This document shows positions 29,489 through 39,372 of a DNA stretch of 64,000 bases, in pieces. The position numbers were made by a program, and so were the translations under genes. Below the pieces are notes generated by a model, which saw only the letters and a list, made by a program, of their open reading frames with translations, was not told the origin of the DNA and searched no databases. The stretch comes from DATBLE01 sp963734065 (lineage in GTDB: Bacteria > Actinomycetota > Thermoleophilia > Gaiellales > Gaiellaceae): contig CAVTFN010000005.1 of assembly GCA_963734065.1 (NCBI GenBank), forward strand, positions 744,001-808,000. Reading direction: 5' to 3'. Position 1 is the stretch's first letter, and each line of letters opens with the position of its first letter.

Positions 29489-31239
29489 AGGTACGTGACC
29501 GCGTCCGCGACGACCGGCGAGCGCCCGCGGAGGAAGTCGAAGTCGCAGCCCTCGTTCGCCTGGAGCACGCGGTCCTCGTACAGCCGCCGGTAGCCACGGT
29601 CGTCCTTGCGCTCCGGCGGTCGCCACGCCTCGCGGCGGCGGGCGAGCTCCTGCTCCTCGACCAGCAGGTCGAGACGCCGCTCCTCGACGTCCAGGCGAAT
29701 CCGGTCGCCCGTCTTGACGAGCGCCAGAGGTCCGCCGACGGCCGACTCCGGCGCGACGTGGAGCACGACGGCCCCGTACGACGTCCCGCTCATGCGCGCG
29801 TCGGAGATGCGCAGGATGTCGGTGACGCCGCGCTTCAAGAGCTTCGCCGGGATCGGGAGGTGACCCCATTCCGGCATCCCGGGAGCGCCCACCGGCCCGC
29901 CGTTTCGCAGCACCATCACCGAATTCTCGTCGATGTCGAGGCCGTCGTCGTCGACCCGCCCGGCCAGGTCGTGGATGTCCTCGAAGACGACCGCGGGTCC
30001 CTCGTGGCGAAGGAGCCTGGGATCGGCGGCCGAGATCTTCATCACCGCTCCGTCGGGGCTGAGCGAGCCCCGGAGCACGACGAGGCTGCCGCCCGCGTCG
30101 AGCGGGTCGCCGGCGGTGCGGATGACCTCGCGATCGACGATCTCGGTGGGCGCCTCCGCCAGGTTCTCGCCGAGCGTCTTGCCGGTCACGGTCAGCGCGT
30201 CGAGGTCGAGCAGGCCGGCGATCTGCGCCATCACCGCCGGCAGCCCGCCCGCGTAGTAGAAGTCCTCCATCAGGTGCCTCCCCGCCGGCTTCAGGTCGAC
30301 CAGCCAGGGCGTCGAGCGGCAGAGATCGTCGAAGAGGTCGAGCGGCAGGTCGACGCCGACGCGCCCCGCGTAGGCGATCAGGTGCAGGATCGCATTCGTC
30401 GAGCCGGAGATCGCGTGCAGGACGCGGATCGCGTTCTCGAACGCCGGTCGCGTCAGGACGTCGGACGGCTTCAGGTCCCGGTCGACGAGCTCGACGATCT
30501 GCCGGCCCGCCGTCTCGGCGACCTGTGCGCGGCGCGAGTCGACGGCCGGAATCGCGGCCGCGCCGGGGAGCGTCAGCCCGAGCGCCTCGGTCACGCATGC
30601 CATCGTCGAGGCGGTACCCATCGTCATGCAGTGCCCGTTCGAGCGCGACATCGCGTTCTCGATCTCCTCGAACTCGGCCTGCGTGATCCGGCCGGCGCGC
30701 AGCTCCTCGTTGTAGTGCCAGCAGTCGGAGCACGAGCCCAGCTCCTTGCCGCGCCAGCGGCCGTTCAGCATCGGCCCGCCGGTGACGACGATCGACGGGA
30801 CGTTCGCGCTCGCGGCGCCCATGATCGACGCCGGGTTCGTCTTGTCGCAGCCCGTGAGCAGGACGACGCCATCGAGCGGGTAGGCGCGGATCGACTCCTC
30901 GACGTCCATCGCCATCAGGTTCCGGTAGAGCATCGTCGTCGGCTTCATCAGCGACTCGCCGAGCGACATCACCGGGAATTCGAGCGGGAACCCGCCCGCC
31001 TGGAGGACGCCGCGCTTGACCGCCTGGGCCAGACCGCGCAGGTGCACGTTGCAGTTGACGAGCTCGCTCCAGCTGTTGCAGATGCCGATAACCGGCCGGC
31101 CGCGGAAGGTCTCGTTCGTCACCCCGGTCGACTTCAGCCAGGACCGGTGCAGGAACCCGTCGAGGTCGCGCCGGTCGAACCACTCGCTCGAGCGGCGCCC
31201 GTTGCCCGGGCCGTAGCTAGCGTTCCGGATCGTTGCCAC
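29485..31239 (-). CDS. IlvD/Edd-family sugar-acid dehydratase
   Basis: 584 residues. Cluster ligands are visible at Cys54 (GICNSWSE), Cys131 (GCDKTNPA, with Lys133 as the likely carbamylated lysine) and Cys204 (NGHCMTMG). An extra SCSDC lies at 169-173. Length and GICNSWSELVNCN fit the sugar-acid dehydratases (arabinonate, xylonate or fuconate type) better than dihydroxyacid dehydratase IlvD. The GTG at 31239 has AGGAGG six bases upstream. It heads a three-gene transcript and is divergent from the metallo-hydrolase gene, 19 bp away. Confidence 0.88.
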   Translation of the reverse strand: MATIRNASYGPGNGRRSSEWFDRRDLDGFLHRSWLKSTGVTNETFRGRPVIGICNSWSELVNCNVHLRGLAQAVKRGVLQAGGFPLEFPVMSLGESLMKPTTMLYRNLMAMDVEESIRAYPLDGVVLLTGCDKTNPASIMGAASANVPSIVVTGGPMLNGRWRGKELGSCSDCWHYNEELRAGRITQAEFEEIENAMSRSNGHCMTMGTASTMACVTEALGLTLPGAAAIPAVDSRRAQVAETAGRQIVELVDRDLKPSDVLTRPAFENAIRVLHAISGSTNAILHLIAYAGRVGVDLPLDLFDDLCRSTPWLVDLKPAGRHLMEDFYYAGGLPAVMAQIAGLLDLDALTVTGKTLGENLAEAPTEIVDREVIRTAGDPLDAGGSLVVLRGSLSPDGAVMKISAADPRLLRHEGPAVVFEDIHDLAGRVDDDGLDIDENSVMVLRNGGPVGAPGMPEWGHLPIPAKLLKRGVTDILRISDARMSGTSYGAVVLHVAPESAVGGPLALVKTGDRIRLDVEERRLDLLVEEQELARRREAWRPPERKDDRGYRRLYEDRVLQANEGCDFDFLRGRSPVVADAVTYL

Positions 31240-31258
31240 CAACCTCCTCCTTTCGACC

Positions 31259-32134
31259 GTGACCGAGATCGCCGACGGCATCCATCGCATCGAGAGCGAC
31301 CTCGGCGCGCGGTTCATGTGCCAGTACGTCATGGCCGGCCGCGACCGCTCGATCCTGGTCGACACCGGCCTCGCGGACACGCCTGCGGCGGTGATCGACC
31401 CCTACCTGAACCGGGCCGGGCTGGAGCCGGACTTCGTCCTGATCAGCCATGCCGACAACGACCACGTGGGCGGCAACCGCGCCTACCGGGACGCCCACCC
31501 CGACGCCGTCTTCGTCTGCCACGAGCTCGACCGGCACTGGGTCGAATCGAACGAGGCGCTCGTGCGGAAAAACTACGGCTGGCACGCCGCCTACGGCTTT
31601 CCTCCGATGCCGGCCGACGAGCTGCTCGCGTCGATGAGCGGCGACGCGCCGGTCGACGTCGGGCTCGCCGGCGGCGAGACGGTCCGGCTGGACGCGGACA
31701 GGGTGGTCGAGGTGCTGCACCTGCCCGGCCACACGCCCGGGCACATCGGCCTCTGGGACGAACAGACGCGGGCGGCGATCGTCGTCGACGCCGTCCTCGC
31801 CGACGGGATCCGCGGCCGCGACGGGAACAAGCTGATCCCGCCGCGCTACTACGACCTGGCCGCGCTGCGGCAGACGATCGCCCGGCTCGAGGCGCTTCGC
31901 CCCGAGCTGCTGCTGACCGCCCACTACCCGGTGCTCGGGCGCGCCGACGCGCTCGACTGGCTCGCGACCGGACGGGCATTCGTCGACGACGTCGAACGGG
32001 TCGTCCGTGCGGCCCCTGTCGAGGAGCGGGACGACCTGTGGGCGCTGACCCGGCGCGTCGACGCCGAGCTCGGACCGTTCCCCGAGTTCATGACCGAGCT
32101 CGGGGCGACCGTCCGCGAAGCGGCTCGCCACTAG
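31259..32134 (+). CDS. MBL-fold metallo-hydrolase
   Basis: 291 residues of the metallo-beta-lactamase fold. The first metal motif reads SHADNDHVGG (His64, Asp68, His69), so the usual HxHxDH has Asp at its second position. HLPGHTPGHIGLW and LLTAHYPVLG supply the later His residues. Members act as glyoxalase II, lactonases and others. In this sugar-acid locus a lactonase is an attractive guess. The GTG start lacks a Shine-Dalgarno. The stop codon shares a CTAG with the convergent permease stop. Confidence 0.82.
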   Translation: MTEIADGIHRIESDLGARFMCQYVMAGRDRSILVDTGLADTPAAVIDPYLNRAGLEPDFVLISHADNDHVGGNRAYRDAHPDAVFVCHELDRHWVESNEALVRKNYGWHAAYGFPPMPADELLASMSGDAPVDVGLAGGETVRLDADRVVEVLHLPGHTPGHIGLWDEQTRAAIVVDAVLADGIRGRDGNKLIPPRYYDLAALRQTIARLEALRPELLLTAHYPVLGRADALDWLATGRAFVDDVERVVRAAPVEERDDLWALTRRVDAELGPFPEFMTELGATVREAARH

Positions 32135-33134
32135 CGCGCTCGTCGGTTCACCAGCGACTGCATGATCAGCGCGCCGACGATGACGGCTCCGTAGATCACC
32201 TGCGTGAGCAGGCCCGTCCAGCCGAGGGAGACGATCCCCGGCTCGATCGCGCCGATCACGAACGCGGCGACGAACGTCCCGAAGATCGTCCCGCGGCCGC
32301 CGAAGATCGACGTCCCGCCGAGGAAGACCGCCGCAACCGTCGGCAGCATCGCGCCGCTCCCGACGGTCGGCCAGAAGTAGTTCGTCTCCAGCGTCGAGGC
32401 CATGCCCGCGAAGGCTGCGGTCATCCCGACGAGCGCGAACACCGACACCCGGACCCGGTCGGAGCGGACGCCCATCATCCGGGCGCTCTGCTCGTTGTCG
32501 CCGACCAGGTAGACATGGGCGCCGAAGCGATGCCGATTGAGCAGCACCCAGAGCACGATCGCGATCCCGAGCATCCAGAAGAACTCGGCCGGGATGGCAT
32601 GCCAGCGGCCCGTGAGCAGGCTCTGCACGAAGCCGCTCGCGAAATCGGTGCCTGCTCCCTTCCCGCCGGTCCTCCAGACCACGATCCCGCCCCAGAAGAA
32701 CCAGGTGCCGATGGTGGCGACGAGCGAGGGAATGCCGAAGCGGACGACGATCAGCCCGTTCAGGAGGCCGACGCCGAGGCCGGCGGCGAGCCCGGCGAGC
32801 AGGCCGAGCTCCGGTTGCCCCACGGAGACGAAGACCCAGGCGCCGACGGCCATCACCGAGCCGAACGAGAGATCGATCTCCCGGGCGATCACGACGAGGG
32901 TCAGGGAGAGCGCGATCATCCCCGTCAGCGGCACGGACGACATCAGCGAGCTGTAGATGTCGAAGTGCAGCCAGGTCTCCGACGCACCGATCGCGAGCAC
33001 CGTCCAGAGCACGAGCGCCATCGCGGAGGTGCCGAGCTGGAGCCCGTACCGCACCGGGAAGGTCTTGTGCCACGCCGCGGACGGCGTCTTCGTCGGCGTG
33101 GGAGCCTGCAGCCCGGTGCCGGCCTCGACCTGGG

Positions 33135-33138
<4 letters not shown>
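32131..33138 (-). CDS. Ribose-type sugar ABC permease
   Basis: 335 residues, about nine hydrophobic spans, of the RbsC/XylH family. TLVVIAREIDLSFGSVMAVGAWVF contains the family IDLSVG-like motif. ATIGTWFFWGGIVVW and the coupling loop YLVGDNEQSARMMGVRSDRV follow, and FLGGTSIFGGRGTIFGTFVAA ends the core. It would move a monosaccharide across the membrane with the ATPase and binding-protein genes upstream. The GTG start overlaps the ATPase stop (GTGA). Confidence 0.9.
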
Positions 33139-33914
<776 letters not shown>

Positions 33915-33997
33915 GGACGCTGTCCGGAGTCTCGCAGAGGGCGGCGGCGCAACCTCGTGCGCTGCCGCCCTCATCGCGAATCCGCGTCGGGCCTCCG

Positions 33998-35023
33998 CTA
34001 CCTGATCAGCCTCTTGACGAGGGGGATGAGCGGCGCGACGTTGCCCTTGTTGATGATTCCCGATCCGGTGTCGATGTAGAGCCCGGCGAACTTGTAGACC
34101 TTCGTCAGGCAGGTCTGGAGGATCGGCAGGTACCCCTGCAGCCACTCCTGCTGGTCGAGGACCAGATCGGTCCACCCGCCCTGGATCGCCTTGATCGTCG
34201 CCGGCGACAGGTCGAATCCGGCGATGCCGATGTCGTTCGCACCCTTGTGCGCCGCCTTCAGATACGTCTCCGCGGTGGCGGTGAGACCGCCGTGGTCGGT
34301 GACGACCAGCTTCACGTCGGGATGCGAGCTGACGTATGCGGTGAAGGTCGGGATACCCGCAGCCGGGTCGGCGTTCGTCTGCTTGTTGATCTCGAGGTAG
34401 TCGACCTTCAGGCCGGCCTTCTTCAGGGCGTCGATCGCTCCCTTCGTGCGCAGGCCACGGGTGGGCTGGGACAGCAGTCCCCAGACCATCGCCCGGTCGC
34501 CCTTCTTCAGATGCAGCTGGGAAACGGCCGACTGGCCGAGGAGAACGCCGGAGTCGTAGAGGTTCTGGCCCACGTACCCGAAGCCCTTCGCCTGATAGGC
34601 GTGGAAGAGCGTCGGCAGCTCGGTGTTCTGGCTGGTGACGATGATGCCCTTGGCCTCCGCCTTGGTCACCCACGGCTTCAGGGCGGCGTCACCGGGATGG
34701 CCCATCACCGCGATACCCGCCGGGTTCGTGGCGATCGCCGACTTGAACTGGCTCACCATCGTCTCCGGATCCCAGTTCGACCAGACGTAGCGCACGTTGG
34801 CACCGAGGTCGGCAGCCGCCTGCTTGGCGCCGTTGTAGACGTTGACGGCGAAGACGCCGCCGGCAGGCCCGCCCGGGAAGAACACGATCTTCTGCCCGCT
34901 GCACCACTTCCCCGCGTAGGGCGACGCGTTCCCGTTGCTCGCGACGCCGAGGAACAGGGCTGCAGCGACGGCGACGGCCGCCACAGCGGCAGTCGGCACG
35001 GCGATTCGCAGCACTCGTTTCAC
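33998..35023 (-). CDS. Sugar ABC transporter substrate-binding protein
   Basis: 341 residues. A signal peptide (KRVLRIAVPTAAVAAVAVAAALFLG) precedes a periplasmic-binding type I domain of the ribose/rhamnose group: KIVFFPGGPAGGVFAVNVYNGAKQAA, NPAGIAVMGHPGDAAL, GFGYVGQNLYDSG and KGANDIGIAGFDLSP. The sugar is unknown. The GTG start has AGGAGGG about 8 bases upstream. It is the first gene of the transporter operon and divergent from the FadR-type regulator. Confidence 0.9.
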   Translation of the reverse strand: MKRVLRIAVPTAAVAAVAVAAALFLGVASNGNASPYAGKWCSGQKIVFFPGGPAGGVFAVNVYNGAKQAAADLGANVRYVWSNWDPETMVSQFKSAIATNPAGIAVMGHPGDAALKPWVTKAEAKGIIVTSQNTELPTLFHAYQAKGFGYVGQNLYDSGVLLGQSAVSQLHLKKGDRAMVWGLLSQPTRGLRTKGAIDALKKAGLKVDYLEINKQTNADPAAGIPTFTAYVSSHPDVKLVVTDHGGLTATAETYLKAAHKGANDIGIAGFDLSPATIKAIQGGWTDLVLDQQEWLQGYLPILQTCLTKVYKFAGLYIDTGSGIINKGNVAPLIPLVKRLIR

Positions 35024-35102
35024 TCTCGATCCCTCCTTCCGGATGCACGTACGGTCGCGCGGAGGCGCGAATCTAACAGCGGTCAGCCGGAATGTCTAGT
35101 TA

Positions 35103-35108
35103 TAGAAT
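35103..35108 (+). promoter_or_regulatory. Candidate -10 box (TAGAAT), leaderless promoter of the GntR regulator gene
   Basis: TAGAAT within TATAGAAT lies exactly 6 bases before the ATG at 35115, in the most AT-rich patch of the region. Confidence 0.5.
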
Positions 35109-35110
35109 TA

Positions 35111-35121
35111 TCGTATGACTA
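35111..35121 (+). promoter_or_regulatory. Candidate FadR-type GntR operator over the regulator's own start
   Basis: TCGTATGACTA matches the FadR-subfamily consensus TnGTnnnACnA at all six fixed positions and overlaps the predicted transcription start and ATG. It would allow autorepression. The motif is short, so chance is possible. Confidence 0.4.
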
Positions 35122-35837
35122 AAAGGCGGACCTACCCGAAGCGAGGCCTGCACGGTGCGGTCGTGCACGAGATCGGGGTACGGATCCTCGACGGCGAGCT
35201 GAAGCCGGGAGAGACGCTCCCCGACAACGGCTCCCTCACCGAGCCCGACGTGAGTCGGACCGTCGTGCGCGAGGCGATCAAGGTGCTGGCCGCGAAGGGG
35301 CTCGTCGAGTCGCGACCGAAGGTCGGCACCCGTGTGCGGCCGAGACGGGACTGGAATCTCCTCGACCCCGACGTCCTCGCCTGGCAGATCGAGGCGGGCC
35401 CGGATGCCGATTTCCTCGGTCAGGCGCTCGAGCTCCGCCGGATGATCGAACCGGCCGCCGCCCGCCTCGCGGCCGAGCGCGCCACCGAAGCCCAGATCGC
35501 AGCGCTCCACGAGGCGTGCGAGGCGATGGCCGCTGCAGTCGCCGACCTCGACGCCTTCATGGAGCCCGACCTCCGGTTCCACAGACTCATGCTCGAGGCG
35601 TGCCGGAACGAGCTGCTCGAACACATGAACGATGTCTTCACGGCGGTACTGCGAACGGTCTTCGCGTACTCGTCGGCGAGCTCCCACGCCTATCCCCGGG
35701 CCGCCCGCCGCCACCTCGCCGTCGTGCGTGCGATCGAGGCGCGCGACCCGGACGCTGCCGAACAGGCCGTCCTCCGGCTGATCGACGACACGCGGAAGAA
35801 TCTCGCTTCCGCACTGCGCCAGGGCTCGAAGCGCTAG
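35115..35837 (+). CDS. GntR-family transcription regulator, FadR subfamily
   Basis: 240 residues. A winged helix occupies about 12-75 (GVRILDGELKPGETLPDNGSL, SRTVVREAIKVLAAKGLVESRP, VGTRVRPR). An all-helical FCD ligand domain covers 95-230 (ELRRMIEPAAARLAAERA, DLRFHRLML, SSHAYPRAARRHLAVVRAIEA), with the Asp and His residues that bind metal or carboxylates in this group. FCD regulators usually sense sugar acids or other carboxylates. Position next to a sugar transporter and dehydratase suggests local control of 27567-35023. Confidence 0.9.
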   Translation: MTKRRTYPKRGLHGAVVHEIGVRILDGELKPGETLPDNGSLTEPDVSRTVVREAIKVLAAKGLVESRPKVGTRVRPRRDWNLLDPDVLAWQIEAGPDADFLGQALELRRMIEPAAARLAAERATEAQIAALHEACEAMAAAVADLDAFMEPDLRFHRLMLEACRNELLEHMNDVFTAVLRTVFAYSSASSHAYPRAARRHLAVVRAIEARDPDAAEQAVLRLIDDTRKNLASALRQGSKR

Positions 35838-35841
35838 AGCG

Positions 35842-35847
35842 TAGGAT
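35842..35847 (+). promoter_or_regulatory. Candidate -10 box (TAGGAT) before the LLM/FAD monooxygenase genes
   Basis: TAGGAT lies 9 bases before the ATG at 35857 with no Shine-Dalgarno between. Confidence 0.35.
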
Positions 35848-35856
35848 CGCGGGGCG

Positions 35857-36900
35857 ATGTCCCCGCCCTTCCGGATCGGCGTCATGCAGCTGACGATGGA
35901 GCCGCTCGAGGAGATCCTCGAGCACGCCCGCGCCATGGACGAGGGCGGCTTCGACACGATCTGGCTGGCCGAGGCGTACCCGTGGTGGCGCAAGCACTCG
36001 ATGGAGGCGCGCTCCTCGACCGCGCTCTCCCCGCTCGTCGCCCGCGAGACCGAGCGGCTCGCGGTGGGCTGGGGGATCATCTCGCCGTTCACGCGACACC
36101 CGGTCCAGATCGCGATGGAGGCGCGCGTGACGCAGGAGGCCGCGGGTGAGGGCCGCTTCTACCTGGGGCTCGGCGTCTCGAAGATCTTCATGCGCCACGC
36201 CGACATCCACTCGAAGCCGGTGGCGGCGATGAAAGAGGCGGCCGAGATCATCCGCGGCGTCCTCGACGGCGGTGCGGTGGACATCGAGGGCAAGGTCTTC
36301 TCCGCGCACGTCCCGGCGCTGAAGGACGACGCCGAGGCGCCGCGCTGGGACGTGCCGCTCTACTTCGCCGGCACCGGGCCGATGATGCTGCGCGCCTCCG
36401 CCCAGGCGGCCGACGGCCTGCTCACCGCCTCGATCACGACGCCGGCGTTCGTCCGCCACGTCCGAGGCGAGTTGGAGAAGGCCGGCCGCGATCCCGATTC
36501 GCTCGACCTCGGCTGCACGATCGTCGCCTCGATCGACGAGGACCGCGACCGGGGCCGCGACGGCGCGCGCGAGATCGCCGGCATGTACCTGGCGAACAAG
36601 GTCCAGAACATCCAGGGCGCGGCGGACACGCTGCTCGAGTGCGCCGGCCTGACGCAGGCGGAGATCCGGCCGGTCGCCGAGGCGATGGAGCAGGGCGGCC
36701 GCCTGGCCGCGAAGGCGGCGGTCACGGACGAGATCCTCGACAAGTGCAAGCCGATCGCCGGGACGCCGGAGGACTGCGTCGCCGCGATCCGGGAATACCG
36801 CGAGGCGGGCTGCACCCACGTCATGCTCGAGCTCTGGGGGGAAGACAGGATCGGCCAGCTCGCCCGTTTCAGCAGCGAGGTCCTGCCGCACGTGAGGTGA
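35857..36900 (+). CDS. LLM-class flavin/F420-dependent oxidoreductase
   Basis: 347 residues of the luciferase-like TIM barrel family: FRIGVMQLTMEPLEEILEHA, GFDTIWLAEAYPW, GWGIISPFTRHPVQIAMEA, GEGRFYLGLGVSK and DVPLYFAGTGPMMLRASAQAADGLL. The pattern is close to F420-dependent methylene-tetrahydromethanopterin-reductase-like proteins, common in actinobacteria. Cofactor (F420 or FMN) and substrate are not decided. It overlaps the FAD monooxygenase gene by 4 bp (GTGA), so the two act in one pathway. Confidence 0.87.
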   Translation: MSPPFRIGVMQLTMEPLEEILEHARAMDEGGFDTIWLAEAYPWWRKHSMEARSSTALSPLVARETERLAVGWGIISPFTRHPVQIAMEARVTQEAAGEGRFYLGLGVSKIFMRHADIHSKPVAAMKEAAEIIRGVLDGGAVDIEGKVFSAHVPALKDDAEAPRWDVPLYFAGTGPMMLRASAQAADGLLTASITTPAFVRHVRGELEKAGRDPDSLDLGCTIVASIDEDRDRGRDGAREIAGMYLANKVQNIQGAADTLLECAGLTQAEIRPVAEAMEQGGRLAAKAAVTDEILDKCKPIAGTPEDCVAAIREYREAGCTHVMLELWGEDRIGQLARFSSEVLPHVR

Positions 36901-38090
36901 CCGACCGCCTCTCGGTCGGCATCGTCGGCGGCGGCATCGGTGGCCTCGCCGCCGCACTGTCGCTGCTCCAGAGAGGCTTCGACGTCCAGGTCTACGAACA
37001 GGCGCAGGAGTTCGGCGAGGTCGGCGCCGGCATCCAGGTCAGCCCGAACGCGTCGCGGATCCTGCACCGGCTGGGCCTGGCCGACGCCCTGGCCCGCATG
37101 GGCGTACGGCCGCTCGCGTGGCGGCAGCGCCGCTGGGACGACGGCCGGACGCTCCTGCACACGCCGCTCGGCGACACGGTCGTCGAGGCGTTCGGGTTCC
37201 CCCACTACCAGACGCACCGCGCCGACTTGCTCGCGACGCTGGTGCGCTCGCTGCCGCCGGAGCGCCTGCACGCCGGCCACCGCCTCGTCTCCTTCGCCGA
37301 CCACGGCGACCGCGTCTCGCTGGAGTTCGAAAACGGCTCCGCCGTCGAGGCCGACGCCCTGGTCGGGGCAGACGGGATCCACTCGACGGTGCAGCGGCTC
37401 CTGCTCGGCGAGCGGCGCCCGCGGTTCACCGGCTGCATCGCCTACCGCGGCCTGATCCCGGCGGAGCGGGTGGCCGACCTCGGGATCCCGGTCGAGGCGC
37501 ATGTCTGGATGGGGCCGGGCAGGCATTTCGTCCACTACTACGTGCAGGAAGAACGGCTGCTCAACTGGGTCGCGCTGGTCGAGCACGACACGTGGCAGCG
37601 CGAGTCGTGGACCGACCGCGGAGAGGTCGCCGACGCCCTCGCCGCGTACGAGGGCTGGCACCCGCAGATCCGGCGGATCGTGGAGAGCGCCGACGAGACG
37701 TTCGTCTGGGCGCTCTTCGACCGTGCGCCGCTGGAGCGCTGGTCGCGCGGGCGCGTGACGCTGCTCGGCGACGCCTGCCACCCGATGCTCCCGTTCATGG
37801 CCCAGGGAGCGGCCCAGGCGATCGAGGACGGGGCCGCGCTGGCCGCGTGCCTCGCGGGGACACCCGACGTCGAGGCCGCCTTCCGGCGGTACGAGGCGAT
37901 CCGCCTCCCGCGCGCGTCGAAGATCCAGTCGCTGTCGGCTCAGAATAAGGTCCGCTTCCACCTCCCGGACGGGCCGGAGCAGGAGGAGCGCGACCGCCGG
38001 ATGGCGACCCGGTCGACCGACTGGTCGATCGAGGCGGTCGCCTGGATCTACGGGCACGACGCCGGAATCGTGGACGACGCGGCCGACTAG
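36897..38090 (+). CDS. FAD-dependent aromatic-ring monooxygenase (salicylate hydroxylase-like)
   Basis: 397 residues of the class A flavoprotein monooxygenases. The FAD Rossmann motif GIVGGGIGGLAAALSL is at residue 7, the DG motif is DALVGADGIHSTVQ, and the GD motif is RVTLLGDACHPMLPFMAQGA. These enzymes hydroxylate aromatic or heteroaromatic rings using NAD(P)H and oxygen. The GTG start is set by overlap with the LLM gene. The last 12 bp run into the TAGTAT box of the M20 gene. Confidence 0.9.
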   Translation: MTDRLSVGIVGGGIGGLAAALSLLQRGFDVQVYEQAQEFGEVGAGIQVSPNASRILHRLGLADALARMGVRPLAWRQRRWDDGRTLLHTPLGDTVVEAFGFPHYQTHRADLLATLVRSLPPERLHAGHRLVSFADHGDRVSLEFENGSAVEADALVGADGIHSTVQRLLLGERRPRFTGCIAYRGLIPAERVADLGIPVEAHVWMGPGRHFVHYYVQEERLLNWVALVEHDTWQRESWTDRGEVADALAAYEGWHPQIRRIVESADETFVWALFDRAPLERWSRGRVTLLGDACHPMLPFMAQGAAQAIEDGAALAACLAGTPDVEAAFRRYEAIRLPRASKIQSLSAQNKVRFHLPDGPEQEERDRRMATRSTDWSIEAVAWIYGHDAGIVDDAAD

Positions 38091-38093
38091 TAT
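38088..38093 (+). promoter_or_regulatory. Candidate -10 box (TAGTAT) before the M20 hydrolase gene
   Basis: TAGTAT starts at the FAD monooxygenase stop codon and lies 9 bases before the ATG at 38103. Confidence 0.35.
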
Positions 38094-38102
38094 CGGCGAG
38101 TC

Positions 38103-39341
38103 ATGCAGGTGAAGCGGAGCTCTGGCGTCCAGGTCGACCGGCGCAGCCTCGTCGAGACGGCGAGCGCGCTGGTCGACATCCCCAGCCCGACGGGGTCGGA
38201 GCAGGCGATGGCCGAGCACATGGCGGGGCTGTTCCACGAGCTGGGCATGCACGTCCAGTGGCAGGAGGTCGAGGACGGCCGGCCCAACGTCGTCGGCACC
38301 TGGCGTGGCGCCGGGGGCGGCAAGACGCTGATGTTCAACGGCCACATGGACACCTCGTACTCGGGGCGCGAGCCGTGGCTGGCCGGCCAACGCGGGTTCC
38401 GGCCGGAGGCGCGCGTCGAGGGCGACTATCTGTTCGGGCTCGGGATCTCGAACATGAAGGGCGCGCTCGCCTGCTACGTCGAAGCCGTCCGCGCGCTGCA
38501 GGCGGCGAATGTCCGGCTGAAGGGCGACGTGCTGATCGCCGCGGTCGTCGGCGAGATCGAGAAGACGCAGTGGGGCGAGGAGTTCCGCGGCAAGGAGTAC
38601 CGCGGCTACGCGGCCGGCTCGCGCCATCTGGTCTCGCACGGCGGCGTCGCCGACATGTGCGTCCTCGGCGAGCCGACCGAGCAGCGGATCGTGCTCGGCC
38701 ACTACGGCTCGATCTGGATGCGGCTGACGACACGCGGGCCGTTCATCCACACCGCGTTCAGCGGCGGACGCTCCGAGGAGAACTCGATCCTGCGCATGCG
38801 TGCCGTCCTCGACGCCGTCGAGGAGTGGATCCCCGAGTGGCAGGCCCGCACCTCGTACGGCGACAAGCCCGGAGTCGTCAACGTCGGCTCGATCCGGGGC
38901 GGTTTTCCCTGGCGGGTGTCGCGAACACCGGAGCGCACGTCGCTCTTCCTCGACGTCCGGGTGCCGCCGACGATGCCGATGGCGGAGGCGCGCGCCGCGC
39001 TCGGCGACTGGGTGCGCGGGTTGCAGGAGCGCTTTCCCGACTTCGGCATCGACTGGGAGATCTACGTGTCGGCGCCCGGGGCGGAGATCGAGGAGGGCCA
39101 CGAGCTGGTGCGGGCGATCGACGAGTCGCACACCGAGGTCTACGGCTCGGCACCTGACCGCGACACCGTGCGCTGGTTCTCCGACGCGAGCGTGTTGACC
39201 CGCTACGGGATCGCGACCGTCAACTACGGGACGTCGAGCGGGCTTCCGGGCGCCGAGGGCGAGAACCTGGAGATCCGCGGGCTGGTCGACACCGCCCGGG
39301 TCTACGCGCTCACGACTCAGCGCGTCTGCGGGGTTGTGTGA
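38103..39341 (+). CDS. M20-family metallohydrolase (ArgE/DapE/carboxypeptidase type)
   Basis: 412 residues. Family blocks are VDIPSPTGSEQAMAEHM, LMFNGHMDTSYSG (zinc His and Asp), GLGISNMKGALACYVEAV (bridging Asp replaced by Ser-Asn, so the dinuclear site may be altered), AVVGEIEK (catalytic Glu in GEIE) and CVLGEPTEQRIVLGHYG. M20 enzymes cleave amide or peptide bonds of acylated amino acids and related compounds. In this cluster an amidohydrolase step on a catabolic intermediate is likely. Confidence 0.82.
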   Translation: MQVKRSSGVQVDRRSLVETASALVDIPSPTGSEQAMAEHMAGLFHELGMHVQWQEVEDGRPNVVGTWRGAGGGKTLMFNGHMDTSYSGREPWLAGQRGFRPEARVEGDYLFGLGISNMKGALACYVEAVRALQAANVRLKGDVLIAAVVGEIEKTQWGEEFRGKEYRGYAAGSRHLVSHGGVADMCVLGEPTEQRIVLGHYGSIWMRLTTRGPFIHTAFSGGRSEENSILRMRAVLDAVEEWIPEWQARTSYGDKPGVVNVGSIRGGFPWRVSRTPERTSLFLDVRVPPTMPMAEARAALGDWVRGLQERFPDFGIDWEIYVSAPGAEIEEGHELVRAIDESHTEVYGSAPDRDTVRWFSDASVLTRYGIATVNYGTSSGLPGAEGENLEIRGLVDTARVYALTTQRVCGVV

Positions 39342-39343
39342 GC

Positions 39344-39372
39344 TTCCTAACCGTGCCAGGCCTCGTTAGGAA
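39344..39372. promoter_or_regulatory. Inverted repeat abutting the start codon of the peroxiredoxin-like gene
   Basis: TTCCTAAC (39344-39351) and GTTAGGAA (39365-39372) form a perfect 8-bp dyad with a 13-base spacer. The right arm touches the ATG at 39373. The centre-to-centre distance of 21 bp would put both halves on one helix face, so it may be an operator. As RNA it would hide the start codon. Confidence 0.5.

Noticed and set aside
29485..31239. Dihydroxyacid dehydratase IlvD of branched-chain amino acid synthesis
   Set aside because: Length, GICNSWSELVNCN and context (epimerase, aldo/keto reductase, sugar transporter, FCD regulator) favour a sugar-acid dehydratase.
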